The notes: generated by a model from the letters alone, not told the origin. A stretch of DNA of 64,000 nt from Clostridiaceae bacterium (GCA_016297645.1 JAEDGF010000002.1:13757-77756), one strand, 5' to 3'. Positions 34,402 to 43,330 are shown, counted from the first letter of the stretch. Translations and numbers: made by a program.

Positions 34402-34448
34402 GGACGGTGCGGCGAAGTAATATCACTTCAATCTCCGTCCGCTTTTTG
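34402..34448 (+). terminator. Terminator-like hairpin in the hpf leader
   Basis: GGACGG (34402-34407) pairs with CCGTCC (34435-34440), with an inner GAAGT/ACTTC stem, followed by GCTTTTTG. It lies about 16 nt after the predicted transcription start and 28 nt before the hpf ATG, so it could act as an attenuator (inference). Confidence 0.6.
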
Positions 34449-34475
34449 TTATTATATATAGAAAGGGATGTAGTT

Positions 34476-35003
34476 ATGAACATCACAGTAGTCGGCAGAA
34501 AATGCACACCGCGCGAAAATTTCAAAGAAAGAGCAGAAAAGAAACTTTCAAAAATCGATCGATTTTTCGGTGAGGGTGCGACCGCCAAAGTAACTGCAAC
34601 CGTTGAAAAGAATTCCCAGTCGGTTGAAATCACCGTTGTAAACGACGGAATGTTCTTCCGTGCGCAGGCGAGAGCCGAAAATATGAACGACGCTCTCGAT
34701 GAATGCGTTGACCTTCTTATCCGCCAGATGCGCAAGAACAAAACAAAGCTCGAAAAAAGACTTAAAGCAGGCGCGTTTGACGAATTGGTTGCTCCCGAAG
34801 TCGAAGAAGAAACCGAGTTTGAGCTTGTGAGGACAAAAGTTATACCCGTTAAACCGCAGTCGGTCGACGAGGCAATTTTGCAGATGAATATGCTCGGTCA
34901 CAAGTTCTATGTTTTCCGTAATTCCGCAGACGATACCGTTTCGGTAGTATATCGCAGAGATGACGGCGGCTACGGTCTTATAGTACCGTCAGACGATAAA
35001 TAA
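34476..35003 (+). CDS. hpf: Long-form ribosome hibernation promoting factor
   Basis: Binds the 30S decoding region and dimerises ribosomes to 100S particles in stationary phase. The N-terminal HPF/RaiA domain (MNITVVGRKCTPRENF to about residue 100) and the C-terminal dimerisation domain (KPQSVDEAILQMNMLGHKFYVF) are both present; 175 aa is typical of the long Firmicutes form. The ATG at 34476 follows AAAGGG; an upstream extension of the frame lies in the leader hairpin and is rejected. Confidence 0.95.
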   Translation: MNITVVGRKCTPRENFKERAEKKLSKIDRFFGEGATAKVTATVEKNSQSVEITVVNDGMFFRAQARAENMNDALDECVDLLIRQMRKNKTKLEKRLKAGAFDELVAPEVEEETEFELVRTKVIPVKPQSVDEAILQMNMLGHKFYVFRNSADDTVSVVYRRDDGGYGLIVPSDDK

Positions 35004-35103
35004 TAATGTAAAAGGGCTTTATGGCGCAGAAATGCCGTTCGGACGGAAACAGTGAGGATGGATGATTCATCTTAAAGGTCGGTTTTTCCGAAAAAAATAA
35101 GTC

Positions 35104-35132
35104 TTGACATTTCTCGGTATAACCTATAAAAT
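35104..35132 (+). promoter_or_regulatory. Promoter of glnN copy 1
   Basis: Consensus TTGACA (35104-35109), 17-nt spacer, TAAAAT (35127-35132). Confidence 0.75.
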
Positions 35133-35140
35133 AAATTAAG

Positions 35141-35176
35141 CAATGGGGCGCGACTAAAATCGTTGCCCCATTTGTT
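35141..35176 (+). terminator. Hairpin in the glnN copy 1 leader, terminator-like
   Basis: ATGGGGC (35143-35149) pairs with GCCCCAT (35165-35171); an inner CGA/TCG closes a six-base loop. A TTTGTT tract follows. It starts within about 10 nt of the predicted transcription start and ends about 35 nt before the ATG. Confidence 0.55.
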
Positions 35177-35211
35177 ATATTTCGTTTATAGAATAATGAG
35201 GTAGCATAATT

Positions 35212-37305
35212 ATGAGATCGGTGAATGAATTCTTCGGCTGCGATGTATTTGGCGACGATGTAATGCGTGAACGGCTTCCGCATGATACATACAAACAGCT
35301 GCAAAAAACCATAAAACAGGGTAAGCACCTTGAACTCGGCGTTGCAAATATCGTCGCAAACGCAATGAAGGACTGGGCTATCGAAAAGGGCGCCACTCAC
35401 TTTACTCACTGGTTTCAGCCGATGACGGGTATTACCGCCGAAAAGCACGATAGCTTCGTTACACCTGCCGGAAACGGAAGAATCATAATGGAGTTCTCCG
35501 GCAAGGAGCTTATTCAGGGCGAACCCGATGCTTCGTCCTTCCCGTCGGGCGGTTTGCGTGCAACATTTGAAGCACGCGGTTACACGGCATGGGATGCGAC
35601 TTCGTACGCCTTTATTAAAGACGGTGTTTTATGCATTCCTACCGCTTTTTGTTCCTACGGCGGTCATGCACTCGACAAAAAGACACCTCTGCTGCGTTCC
35701 ATGGAAACGCTCAACAGACAGGCACTTCGCGTTTTGAAGCTCTTCGGAAATGATGATGTGAAACGCGTTGATGTTACGGTCGGTGCGGAACAGGAGTATT
35801 TCCTGATCGACAAAAGTGCATTTGAAGCGCGAAAAGATCTTATTTATTCGGGGCGTACGCTTTTCGGTGCGAGAAGTCCGAAAGGACAGGAACTGAGCGA
35901 CCACTATTTCGGAGCTATTAAGCCCCGTGTTCAGGCATTCATGACCGAGCTTGACGAAGTCTTGTGGAAGCTGGGTATTCCGGCAAAAACCGAGCATAAT
36001 GAAGTTGCTCCGGCTCAGCATGAGCTTGCCCCCGTTTACGAAACAACAAATATCGCGGCAGACCATAATCAGCTCACAATGGAGCTTATGCAGAAAATTG
36101 CAAGAAAGCACGATATGGTATGTCTGCTCCATGAAAAACCGTTTGCCGGAGTAAACGGCAGCGGCAAACACAACAACTGGGCGCTCGCTACCGATACCGG
36201 CGTAAACCTGTTGAATCCCGGTGATACGCCTGCCGAAAACGCACAGTTCCTGTTGTTTTTGTGCGCCGTTATAAAGGCGGTCGACGACTATCAGGACATT
36301 CTGCGCGCAAGTGTTGCATCAGCCGGCAACGATCACCGGCTCGGCGCTCAGGAGGCACCGCCCGCTATCGTTTCCATCTTTTTGGGAACGGAGCTTACCG
36401 AAATTCTGCACGCTATCGAAACCGATACGCCCTACGGCGGCAAAGAAAAAGAGCTTATGCGCGTTGGCGTTCACACTCTGCCGAAGTTCCCCAAGGATTC
36501 CACCGACAGAAACCGCACTTCACCCTTTGCTTTTACGGGAAATAAATTCGAGTTCAGAATGCTCGGTTCGTCCGATTCCGTTTCGGAAGCCAATGTTGTT
36601 CTCAACACATCCGTTGCCGAGGAGCTGCGTCAATTCGCCGATGAGCTTGAAAAAGCGGACGACTTCGAAGTTTCTCTTCATTCTCTCATAAAGCGCGTTA
36701 TTTCACAGCACAAGAGAATTATTTTCAATGGTAACGGTTATGACGAAGCATGGCTTTTTGAAGCCGAAAAGAGGGGACTGCTCAATCTCAGAACGACTCC
36801 GGACTGTCTTCCTTGTCTTATAAAGAAAAAAAACATCGAGCTTTTCACTTCTCATAAAGTATACTCTGCCGAGGAGCTTCATGCCCGTTATGAAATTCTC
36901 ACAGCGAATTACACGAAAATAATCGGCATAGAAACACTTACAATGCTCGATATGGTCAACAAGGACATCCTGCCGTCCGTTGCGCGTTTTTCCGGCGAGC
37001 TTGCGGATGAGGCGCTTGCCAAAAAGTCGCTGCTGCCCTCTGCCGATTGCCGTTACGAGGAAACGCTTGTTCGCGAGCTGTCCGAACTCTCCGGCGCGGT
37101 ATTTGCAAAGAAAAACGAGCTTGAAGAGCTTGTCGCTGCCGAGAGTGACTGCCCGGATAACACCTCAGCTGCGATTTTCTGCAAGGAAAAGCTTATTCCG
37201 TGCATGACAGAGCTGCGTATACTTGTGGATGAGATAGAAACAAAGACGGACGCTTCTTTCTGGCCGTATCCGTCTTACGGCGAAACTCTTTTCAGCGTAA
37301 AATAA
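35212..37305 (+). CDS. glnN: Type III glutamine synthetase, copy 1
   Basis: Makes glutamine from glutamate, ammonia and ATP. GSIII forms large double-ring dodecamers and is common in gut Clostridia and Bacteroides. Landmarks: an N-terminal GSIII-specific domain with [34 protein letters not shown] (glutamate/ATP site region), [22 protein letters not shown] and [13 protein letters not shown]. It is 697 aa, near the usual 690-730. RBS is a modest GAGG before ATG 35212. A second, divergent copy lies at 46370; the two share nearly all motif blocks. Leader hairpin upstream, terminator at 37325. Confidence 0.96.
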   Translation: MRSVNEFFGCDVFGDDVMRERLPHDTYKQLQKTIKQGKHLELGVANIVANAMKDWAIEKGATHFTHWFQPMTGITAEKHDSFVTPAGNGRIIMEFSGKELIQGEPDASSFPSGGLRATFEARGYTAWDATSYAFIKDGVLCIPTAFCSYGGHALDKKTPLLRSMETLNRQALRVLKLFGNDDVKRVDVTVGAEQEYFLIDKSAFEARKDLIYSGRTLFGARSPKGQELSDHYFGAIKPRVQAFMTELDEVLWKLGIPAKTEHNEVAPAQHELAPVYETTNIAADHNQLTMELMQKIARKHDMVCLLHEKPFAGVNGSGKHNNWALATDTGVNLLNPGDTPAENAQFLLFLCAVIKAVDDYQDILRASVASAGNDHRLGAQEAPPAIVSIFLGTELTEILHAIETDTPYGGKEKELMRVGVHTLPKFPKDSTDRNRTSPFAFTGNKFEFRMLGSSDSVSEANVVLNTSVAEELRQFADELEKADDFEVSLHSLIKRVISQHKRIIFNGNGYDEAWLFEAEKRGLLNLRTTPDCLPCLIKKKNIELFTSHKVYSAEELHARYEILTANYTKIIGIETLTMLDMVNKDILPSVARFSGELADEALAKKSLLPSADCRYEETLVRELSELSGAVFAKKNELEELVAAESDCPDNTSAAIFCKEKLIPCMTELRILVDEIETKTDASFWPYPSYGETLFSVK

Positions 37306-37324
37306 TTTTTGAAACAAAACAAAA

Positions 37325-37370
37325 ATGCCGCCTGCGGAAACGGAAAACCGTACCGTAAGCGGTATTTTTT
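37325..37370 (+). terminator. Terminator of glnN copy 1
   Basis: ATGCCGC pairs with GCGGTAT across nested CGG/CCG stems, then TTTTTT. Confidence 0.8.
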
Positions 37371-37386
37371 ATGATTTCATTTGAAA

Positions 37387-38091
37387 TCAGAGAATGAAGT
37401 CGCCCTCGATTTTGCCGAGATCTTCAAGAACATAGCCGTTTGAAGCGCGCATTATAAATGCGGAGTTTTCGGGTTTTGGGTCGTTTTTTATAACGCTGAC
37501 TCTGCCGTTGTTGAATACGATGGCGGTGGAGTCGTCAACACCGAGTCCGTCGTACTGCTGCATTTTGACTCTCTCGGAGAATTTGTGCCATTTCTCATTC
37601 TGGAAGTGTGGACCGAAGCAGAACGGGAAAATGTCTACACCTTCGATAAACATAAAGCCTCCGTTTAAGCCGCAGTCGTCGCAGCCGAAGTGAAACCAAC
37701 ACATTGCTCCCGATGAGTTTCCGGCGAGAACGGTTCCGTTTTCGTAGGCTTTGTGCATAAGCTCAACAACATTTCTCTTACGCCATGTATCCATGAGCAG
37801 TTTCAGGTTACCGCCGCACGCATAAATAAGATCAGCGTTCAGAATAGTTTCCCTGATATATTCATCGGAAAGTCCCATATCCGTAAGATAGAGGTGTGTT
37901 ACCTCGTAACCTCTGTTTCCCCAGTATGTGTTTACATTTTCTTCTTCGTCCGGACGGTCGCCGTGCGCCGTGGGAATATAAACCATTTTTTTGTTTTCGC
38001 GTTCACCGACAAGCCTGTCGATTTCGGTCATTATAAGTTCGCCGTGGGGATGACCGATATCCGCACCGCCGATTGCAACAAGTTTTCCCAT
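37387..38091 (-). CDS. Peptidase S51-family protein (dipeptidase E / cyanophycinase-like)
   Basis: A 234-aa serine hydrolase-like protein. The nucleophile elbow GNSSGAM (Ser126 in GxSxG) and the early IPTAHGDRP and ACGGN segments fit the S51 family, whose members remove Asp-containing dipeptides or degrade cyanophycin. No cyanophycin synthetase is present here. No signal peptide, so cytosolic. Start at 38091 is supported by GGAAGGAG; the upstream extension (12 codons) covers that site. A single-gene unit between glnN copy 1 and tdk. Confidence 0.85.
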   Translation of the reverse strand: MGKLVAIGGADIGHPHGELIMTEIDRLVGERENKKMVYIPTAHGDRPDEEENVNTYWGNRGYEVTHLYLTDMGLSDEYIRETILNADLIYACGGNLKLLMDTWRKRNVVELMHKAYENGTVLAGNSSGAMCWFHFGCDDCGLNGGFMFIEGVDIFPFCFGPHFQNEKWHKFSERVKMQQYDGLGVDDSTAIVFNNGRVSVIKNDPKPENSAFIMRASNGYVLEDLGKIEGDFIL

Positions 38092-38264
38092 TGTAAATAG
38101 CTCCTTCCTTTTTCTAAATCTTATCACAGCAAAACATTAAAGTACAGGCTTATATGCGAAAAAAATTCTCGGCGATTATTCTTTATCAAAATTTTCAATG
38201 TTTACGAAAAAAACGGTAAAACAAAATTTCTAATAATATAAGTCAAGGTATTTTTAAGTCGGGC

Positions 38265-38293
38265 TTGAATTGACGATGATTATTTGTTATAAT
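38265..38293 (+). promoter_or_regulatory. Promoter of tdk
   Basis: TTGAAT (38265-38270), 17-nt spacer, consensus TATAAT (38288-38293). Confidence 0.7.
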
Positions 38294-38335
38294 CTCCGTT
38301 GTTGTTTATTAAAGACGCGGAAACGGGGCAATCAT

Positions 38336-38944
38336 ATGAATAAACTGTATTTCAAGTACGGTGCAATGGGGTCGAGCAAGACCGCACAGGCGCTTATGAC
38401 AAAATTCAATTATGAGGAAAAGGGTTCGCGTGTCTGGCTTATCAAACCTGCTACCGATGTTCGCGACGGCTTGCAGCTCCTTCGTTCGAGAATAGGACTT
38501 GAAGCAAAGGCTTTTGTCGTTCCTCCCGAGATGAATGTCAGGGAGATGTTCGATATCCTGAAAATGGACGGCTCGGTATATGATGTAATAATAGCTGACG
38601 AGGCGCAGTTTTTTACCGAGGAACAGATTTGGCAGCTTCGTGAAATAGTCTCGGAATACGATATTCCCGTAATGTGCTTCGGGCTTCGCACCGATTTTCA
38701 GTGCAGATTGTTTCCCGGCAGTAAGGCGCTGTTTCAGGTTGCGGATGATATAGTGGAGATCAAATCCGTTTGCAACTGCGGACATAAGGCAATGGTAAAT
38801 GCCCGTTTTGGTGAAAACGGAAAGGTTACATTTGACGGTCCTCAGGTCGCTCTCGGCGGAAACGACAGATACGAGAGTATGTGCTGGACCTGCTGGCGCA
38901 AGGCGCTGCGCGAAAACGGATTCGATAAAATCGAGATAGGTTGA
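38336..38944 (+). CDS. tdk: Thymidine kinase
   Basis: Phosphorylates thymidine to dTMP in salvage. N-terminal P-loop YGAMGSSKTAQAL (residues 8-20), the DEAQFF motif (catalytic Glu region, about 88-93), and a zinc-binding site in the lasso domain (CNCGHKA and the C-terminal CWTCW). It is 202 aa, normal for the type II bacterial enzyme. GGGG 8 nt before the ATG at 38336 supports this start; the frame extends upstream into the promoter and is rejected. Confidence 0.95.
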   Translation: MNKLYFKYGAMGSSKTAQALMTKFNYEEKGSRVWLIKPATDVRDGLQLLRSRIGLEAKAFVVPPEMNVREMFDILKMDGSVYDVIIADEAQFFTEEQIWQLREIVSEYDIPVMCFGLRTDFQCRLFPGSKALFQVADDIVEIKSVCNCGHKAMVNARFGENGKVTFDGPQVALGGNDRYESMCWTCWRKALRENGFDKIEIG

Positions 38945-38963
38945 TTTTAAATAGTAAAAAACC

Positions 38964-39026
38964 GGACTGCCTTTCAGCATACGGAGATGGTAACATCTTC
39001 CGCAGCCGAGGCAGTCCTCTTTGTTT
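38964..39026. terminator. Convergent terminator between tdk and GPH transporter 2
   Basis: GGACTGCCT (38964-38972) pairs with AGGCAGTCC (39009-39017); an inner GGAGATGG/CATCTTCC stem is present. T-rich sequence follows on the plus strand, and a TTTTTT tract lies on the minus side too. Confidence 0.8.
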
Positions 39027-40544
39027 TTACTTCTTGATTACGATACCTTTTTCAAGTCTTGCTTTTTCAAGGTCTTGAAGCATTTTTGTCTTTTTCTCGC
39101 CGGAAATCGAGTAGAACAGAATCGGGATTATGCATAACAGTAAACTTACTCCGGGGATTATCGAAACAAGCGAGAACATTGCAAAGTTCTGTTGTGTGGT
39201 AAGTTCTGTTGCTGCTTTGATTGCAGTGTCATTGACCATTTCTTCAACCGGGAGCTTTACAAGTATATAAACTATAACGATACCGCAGGTGGCAAAGGCG
39301 TTGCCGATTTTGTTTACAAAACCCTGGCAAGCCGAGCCAAGCGCATTGTCACGGAATCCGGTTTCAAGTTCCATATAGTCAAGACAGTCGCCGATCATCG
39401 CGTAGCAGATAACATTCAGAACGCCGAGAGGGAAGCTCGAAATGATCATGAACGGAATGCAGGCGTACAGGTTCTGTGTAAACCAACCGATAAGTGTTGT
39501 CCCGAGCGTTGCTGCCGAGCCTATAAGGCAGGTGGTTATAACGAGTTTCTTGTAGTCGAATTTTTTCATGAGTACCGGCATGAGAAGCATTGCTCCGAAC
39601 ATACCCACAAGTGCGCAGACATCGAGAATGAGCTTTATTCCCGTTACACTGCCGTTAACTGCGGAGTTTATCGCCGCTTCAAGCTGGGTCTGATCTCCGT
39701 TGAACTGATCGAGTGTGATTTCGCTCAGGGGTTTGCCTATGTAGAAAGCGTAACGCGCCACATGGAGGGACGCCGCCTGTATCATGTATCTTCCGCAGGA
39801 GAGGATGCCCATTGCAATTACGAGCATAAGTGGCTTGCACTTAAATATTCTCGCAAGCTTTCCGGGTTCACCCGGTTTTCTCTCACGATAGGGGATAACA
39901 ACGCGCTCTTTTATGCATCTCGTGGAAACGGTGTAGAGCGTTCCGCCTATGATAACAGATGCAAGAACCATGATAAAATATTTTGTTTCTTCATATTTTA
40001 TCGAGCCGCTCGACATGAATTTCGGCAGAATAAAGTTTACGACATAGAGAAGTATCATCGGTATTGCCGAGCCGACGCCGTTTACGGTTCTTCCCATCGA
40101 GAAAACGCTGCCGCGCTCCTGAGCGTTCGGTGTCATAACATTCGGGAGCGACCAGAACGGCACATCTGCCATAGTGTAGAGCATTCCCCAAGCGACATAA
40201 ACAACAGCCGCATAGACCATTTTTCCGGTAGATGAAATATCGGGGCAGTAGAACATAAGAATTGTGACAATACTTATAGGTATTACAGCCCATACAATAA
40301 ATGTTTTTATTGATTTACCCTTGCCTGCGCGTCTGTCTGCTATTATTCCCATGAGCGGATCGTTGATAGCGTCCCAAACTCTTGCAAGCAGCATAAGCAA
40401 AAGAACGAACATCAGCGGAACTTGAAGTACATTGATGTAGAAGTCGCTTATGTACGAGGACATCATTGCATAGATCATTCCCTGACCGGCAGCGCCGACA
40501 GCGAACATCCGAAATTCTTTTTTTGATACATATTTGTCGTCCAT
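39027..40544 (-). CDS. GPH-family (MFS) symporter, second copy
   Basis: A 505-aa membrane transporter with about 12 helices. It carries the family motif DAINDPLMGIIADRR (about residues 60-74), KSIKTFIVW, and VPFWSLPNVMTP in the region where the other GPH protein has its NDIGYWSMLPSLT. Sequence divergence from the 28333 copy is large, so substrates probably differ. It is divergent from the aminotransferase/transketolase operon, with 665 nt and a micro-ORF between; a transport role for that pathway is possible but unproven. Own promoter at 40577-40605. Confidence 0.9.
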   Translation of the reverse strand: MDDKYVSKKEFRMFAVGAAGQGMIYAMMSSYISDFYINVLQVPLMFVLLLMLLARVWDAINDPLMGIIADRRAGKGKSIKTFIVWAVIPISIVTILMFYCPDISSTGKMVYAAVVYVAWGMLYTMADVPFWSLPNVMTPNAQERGSVFSMGRTVNGVGSAIPMILLYVVNFILPKFMSSGSIKYEETKYFIMVLASVIIGGTLYTVSTRCIKERVVIPYRERKPGEPGKLARIFKCKPLMLVIAMGILSCGRYMIQAASLHVARYAFYIGKPLSEITLDQFNGDQTQLEAAINSAVNGSVTGIKLILDVCALVGMFGAMLLMPVLMKKFDYKKLVITTCLIGSAATLGTTLIGWFTQNLYACIPFMIISSFPLGVLNVICYAMIGDCLDYMELETGFRDNALGSACQGFVNKIGNAFATCGIVIVYILVKLPVEEMVNDTAIKAATELTTQQNFAMFSLVSIIPGVSLLLCIIPILFYSISGEKKTKMLQDLEKARLEKGIVIKK

Positions 40545-40576
40545 ACGATACCTCTTTTTTTATGCGATATAGATAT

Positions 40577-40605
40577 ATTATATATCTTTCGGTTCTTTAA
40601 TACAA
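40577..40605 (-). promoter_or_regulatory. Promoter of GPH transporter 2
   Basis: Minus-strand TTGTAT (40600-40605), 17-nt spacer, consensus TATAAT (40577-40582). Of the 348 nt between the transporter and the micro-ORF, the rest is AT-rich; the only other notable item is the 13-nt palindrome TTTGTTGAACAAA at 40746-40758. Confidence 0.7.
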
Positions 40606-40892
40606 TATTATGTTTGTAAGTTTAATAAATTTGTGTGTATTGTATAAAATTCGAGCGCCGTTTTTATTGAAAAGCTCCTATCAGGCGGCATTTTAGACGA
40701 TTTTGAAATTGTATTGGTTAAAATACACAAAAACGACCCGTGAAGTTTGTTGAACAAAACGAATAAAAAATGTTCCCAAATTTCCGTTTGTTCATAATTT
40801 GGTCACAATCAAATGATATTATCATAACAACGGATACGACAAATGTTGTATATCGAACAAAAAAAACAATTTTCTTTCAGGGGGGAAAATAA

Positions 40893-40970
40893 ATGTTCGA
40901 AATTATTATTAAGTATGCAAAAGCAGTTCTCGGCCTTTTCAGCGGATTGTTCGCATTCGTCCGTCAGTAA
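40893..40970 (+). CDS. Micro-ORF, 25-residue hydrophobic cationic peptide
   Basis: An ATG at 40893 is preceded by an exceptional GGGGGG ribosome-binding site at 40880-40885 with 7-nt spacing, and the frame closes with TAA at 40970. The peptide begins MFEIIIKYAKAV and ends FAFVRQ, is mostly hydrophobic, and carries Lys7, Lys10, Arg24 and Glu3. It could span or lie on the membrane. A near-perfect terminator (41007-41032) follows, so this is a stand-alone transcription unit. Its role is unknown: options include a membrane-active toxin or phenol-soluble-modulin-like peptide, a regulatory membrane micro-protein, or a signalling peptide. No immunity or export gene is adjacent. Confidence 0.6.
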   Translation: MFEIIIKYAKAVLGLFSGLFAFVRQ

Positions 40971-41006
40971 TCGGTTTTTTTGAAAACGAACAGTGTTTTG
41001 TTCTCG

Positions 41007-41032
41007 GCTTTCGGTTTTCCGGAAGCTTTTTT
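41007..41032 (+). terminator. Terminator of the micro-ORF
   Basis: GCTTTCGG, a TTTT loop and CCGGAAGC form an 8-bp stem with one G-U pair, followed by TTTTTT. Confidence 0.88.
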
Positions 41033-41129
41033 CTTTTTTCTGACATCGAAATCATCTTCTTTTGTGCAATTATATGCGATAAACTATGAGCAATATAAAA
41101 ATGTTTTGTAAACTTCTACCTAAAACGCA

Positions 41130-41158
41130 TTGACTTTTTTTTGTAGTTTTGGTAAAAT
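41130..41158 (+). promoter_or_regulatory. Promoter of the SCP2-aminotransferase-transketolase operon
   Basis: TTGACT (41130-41135), 17-nt spacer, TAAAAT (41153-41158). A GGGG-TAA-CCCC mini-hairpin (41177-41188) lies in the leader before the strong AGGAGG. Confidence 0.75.
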
Positions 41159-41211
41159 ACATGTGAATATTTTTGAGGGGTAACCCCCTTTCTACTTAGG
41201 AGGAATGAGTT

Positions 41212-41973
41212 TTGACTGATTCAAAAACACTTGCATACATCAATATGTATGCCGTACTCGGCACGCTTGAAAATCTCTGCGAGCTTGACGAGAACGCAAG
41301 AGCGCTTCTTACCAACAAAAAACTGATATCCATCGGATTTGATGTTAAGGGCGGTCCCGCTGCGACACTTATGTTCAAAAACGGCTATTGCCGTATGGAG
41401 GACGGCTGCCGCTCCGACTGCACTATCAAACTTCCGTTTTCTTCGTGCGAAAAGTTCAATGGACTTATTGACGGAACCGTGACACCCATTCCTTCAAAGG
41501 GACTTGTTCATATCGGTTTCCTGCTTAAATCCTTCGTTCCGCTGACAGACCTTCTCTCAAAATATATGCGTCCCGATCCGGCTGACCTTGAAGACGAGCA
41601 TTTCTTCAACATAAGCACTTCTCTTATGTTTTATACCATTACCGTTGCTCTTTCACAGATAGGTAACAATGACGAAATAGGAAAGTTCAGTGCCGATCAT
41701 ATCGTAGACGGCGACATCAAGATGTCCATCGCCGGCGGTCCCGCAGCTACCATTCGCGTACGCAACCACAGAATGATCACCGTTAAAAAAGCACCCGAAA
41801 AATACCGTGCAATCATGGAGTTCGGCGACATGAAGCTCGCCCGTGACCTGTTCGACGGAAAGGTTAATGCCGTTGCCTGCATAGGCGCCGGTACTATCAA
41901 GATGGGTGGTATGATTTCAATGATCGACAATGTCAACCGTATTCTTGACCGCGTCGGACTTTATCTTGCTTAA
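41212..41973 (+). CDS. Tandem SCP2-like domain protein, unknown function
   Basis: A 253-aa soluble protein, first gene of a five-gene operon. Start is TTG, 8 nt after AGGAGG at 41198-41203. The two halves look like repeats of an SCP2 (sterol carrier protein 2)-type fold: each has a GGPAAT-beta strand element (about residues 47-52 and 175-180) followed by a FNGLIDGTV or ARDLFDGKV segment and an amphipathic C-terminal helix (LTDLLSKYM, MIDNVNRILDRV). SCP2 folds bind hydrophobic ligands, but here ligand and role are unknown. A similar two-half protein ends the operon. Confidence 0.65.
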   Translation: MTDSKTLAYINMYAVLGTLENLCELDENARALLTNKKLISIGFDVKGGPAATLMFKNGYCRMEDGCRSDCTIKLPFSSCEKFNGLIDGTVTPIPSKGLVHIGFLLKSFVPLTDLLSKYMRPDPADLEDEHFFNISTSLMFYTITVALSQIGNNDEIGKFSADHIVDGDIKMSIAGGPAATIRVRNHRMITVKKAPEKYRAIMEFGDMKLARDLFDGKVNAVACIGAGTIKMGGMISMIDNVNRILDRVGLYLA

Positions 41974-41989
41974 TTAGGAGGAAAGAACA

Positions 41990-43240
41990 ATGGCTTCAAA
42001 ACATTACAATTTCAAAAAAAGTCAGGAGCTTTATGCAAGAGCCTGCAAGGTTATCCCCTCGGGTCTTTACGGCCACCAGGGACCTGCCGAAGGCTGCTGG
42101 ATTCCTCCTACATCATGGCCCTTCTTCACCGAGCGTGCACAAGGCTCGTATTTCTGGGATGTTGACGGCAACAAGTACATAGACTATATGTGCGCTTACG
42201 GGCCCAATGTTCTCGGATATAACGACCCCGATGTCGATGCCGCCGCTCTCGCTCAGGCGAAGCTCGAAAACTGCGTTACCACTCCCTCGACAAAAATCCT
42301 TGAATTTGCCGAGTATCTTGTTGATACCGTTGCTTCTGCCGACTGGGCATTCTTTATGAAAAACGGTAACGATACCACACAGGGTGCTATCATGTGCGCC
42401 CGTGCATATACGCACCGCAAGAAGATAATCTTCATAAACGGTTTCTATCACGGTGTTTCCATGTGGACGCAGAAGATAGACTATCCCGGCGTTCTCCCCG
42501 AAGATGTTGCCAACAGCCTCTATGTTGACTGGAACGATTTTGAGGGACTGAAAAAGGTCGTTGAAGAAAATGAAGGCGAAATAGCGGCATTTATTTCGAC
42601 ACCTTATCTCCACGGCAATTTCGCGGACAATGTACTTCCTGCCGACGGTTATTGGCAGAAGGTAAGAAATCTCTGCACCGAAAAGGGTATCGTTCTTATC
42701 GTTGACGATGTCCGTGCGGGCTTCCGTCTTGATATAGCAGGTTCCGACCATTATTTCGGATTCGAGGCTGATCTGATTTGCTTCTGCAAGGCTCTTGCCA
42801 ACGGCTGGAATGTATCCGCTCTCTGCGGTAAAGATTTCCTTAAATCGGCTATGAGCGGACTGAGCTACACCGGTTCTTACTGGATGAGTGCCATTCCGTT
42901 TGCTGCCGGTATCGCCTGCATTGAAAAAATGAAGAAGCTCGATACCCCCAAGATGTTCAGAGAAAAAGGTCTTAAACTTTGCGACGGTCTTAAAGCAGCG
43001 GCTGCAAACAACGGCTTTAACCTTGTTGTTTCCGGTGAACCTTCGCTGTTCTATCTGCGTATAGCGGACGATGACTCGCTTCTTATCCATCAGGATTGGG
43101 TTCAGGAAATGGTTCACAGAGGAATTTATATCACTTCTCACCACAACCACTTCATGAATGCTTCTCTTACCGACGAGGATATCGAGAGAACCATCGAAGT
43201 TGCCGACGACGCATTCAAGGCAATTAGACCCAAATATTAA
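41990..43240 (+). CDS. Class III PLP-dependent aminotransferase (glutamate-1-semialdehyde aminomutase-like)
   Basis: PLP enzyme of fold type I. Features in order: an N-terminal GSAM-like segment (ARACKVIPSG, WDVDGNKYIDYMCAYGPNVLG), the PLP-phosphate region KNGNDTTQGA, the pyridine-binding Asp in IVDDVRAGF (residues 237-245) and the Schiff-base Lys267 in FCKALANGW. It is 416 aa. It is not assigned to haem synthesis because no hem genes are near and the context is transketolase and SCP2-like proteins. The amino acceptor is unknown. AGGAGG ribosome-binding site; 16 nt after the first gene. Codon use indicates high expression. Confidence 0.9.
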   Translation: MASKHYNFKKSQELYARACKVIPSGLYGHQGPAEGCWIPPTSWPFFTERAQGSYFWDVDGNKYIDYMCAYGPNVLGYNDPDVDAAALAQAKLENCVTTPSTKILEFAEYLVDTVASADWAFFMKNGNDTTQGAIMCARAYTHRKKIIFINGFYHGVSMWTQKIDYPGVLPEDVANSLYVDWNDFEGLKKVVEENEGEIAAFISTPYLHGNFADNVLPADGYWQKVRNLCTEKGIVLIVDDVRAGFRLDIAGSDHYFGFEADLICFCKALANGWNVSALCGKDFLKSAMSGLSYTGSYWMSAIPFAAGIACIEKMKKLDTPKMFREKGLKLCDGLKAAAANNGFNLVVSGEPSLFYLRIADDDSLLIHQDWVQEMVHRGIYITSHHNHFMNASLTDEDIERTIEVADDAFKAIRPKY

Positions 43241-43245
43241 AAGAA

Positions 43246-43288
43246 TTCAATGCTCTCTCTTCCCGGCAAACGGGAGGGGAGGGTTGAA
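43246..43288 (+). other. Intercistronic stem-loop between aminotransferase and transketolase genes
   Basis: TTCAA (43246-43250) pairs with TTGAA (43284-43288), and CTCTCTTCCCG with CGGGAGGGGAG around a short GCAAA-type loop. There is no U-tract and AGGAGG follows at the next gene, so it is more likely an mRNA processing or stability element than a terminator. Confidence 0.65.
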
Positions 43289-43330
43289 TATTGTTTATTC
43301 CCTTAACAATTTTATCAAGGAGGAACAGAT

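Noticed and set aside
41990..43240. Haem-pathway glutamate-1-semialdehyde aminomutase (hemL)
   Set aside because: No haem synthesis genes are nearby, and the operon context is transketolase and SCP2-like proteins. Only the family-level call is kept.
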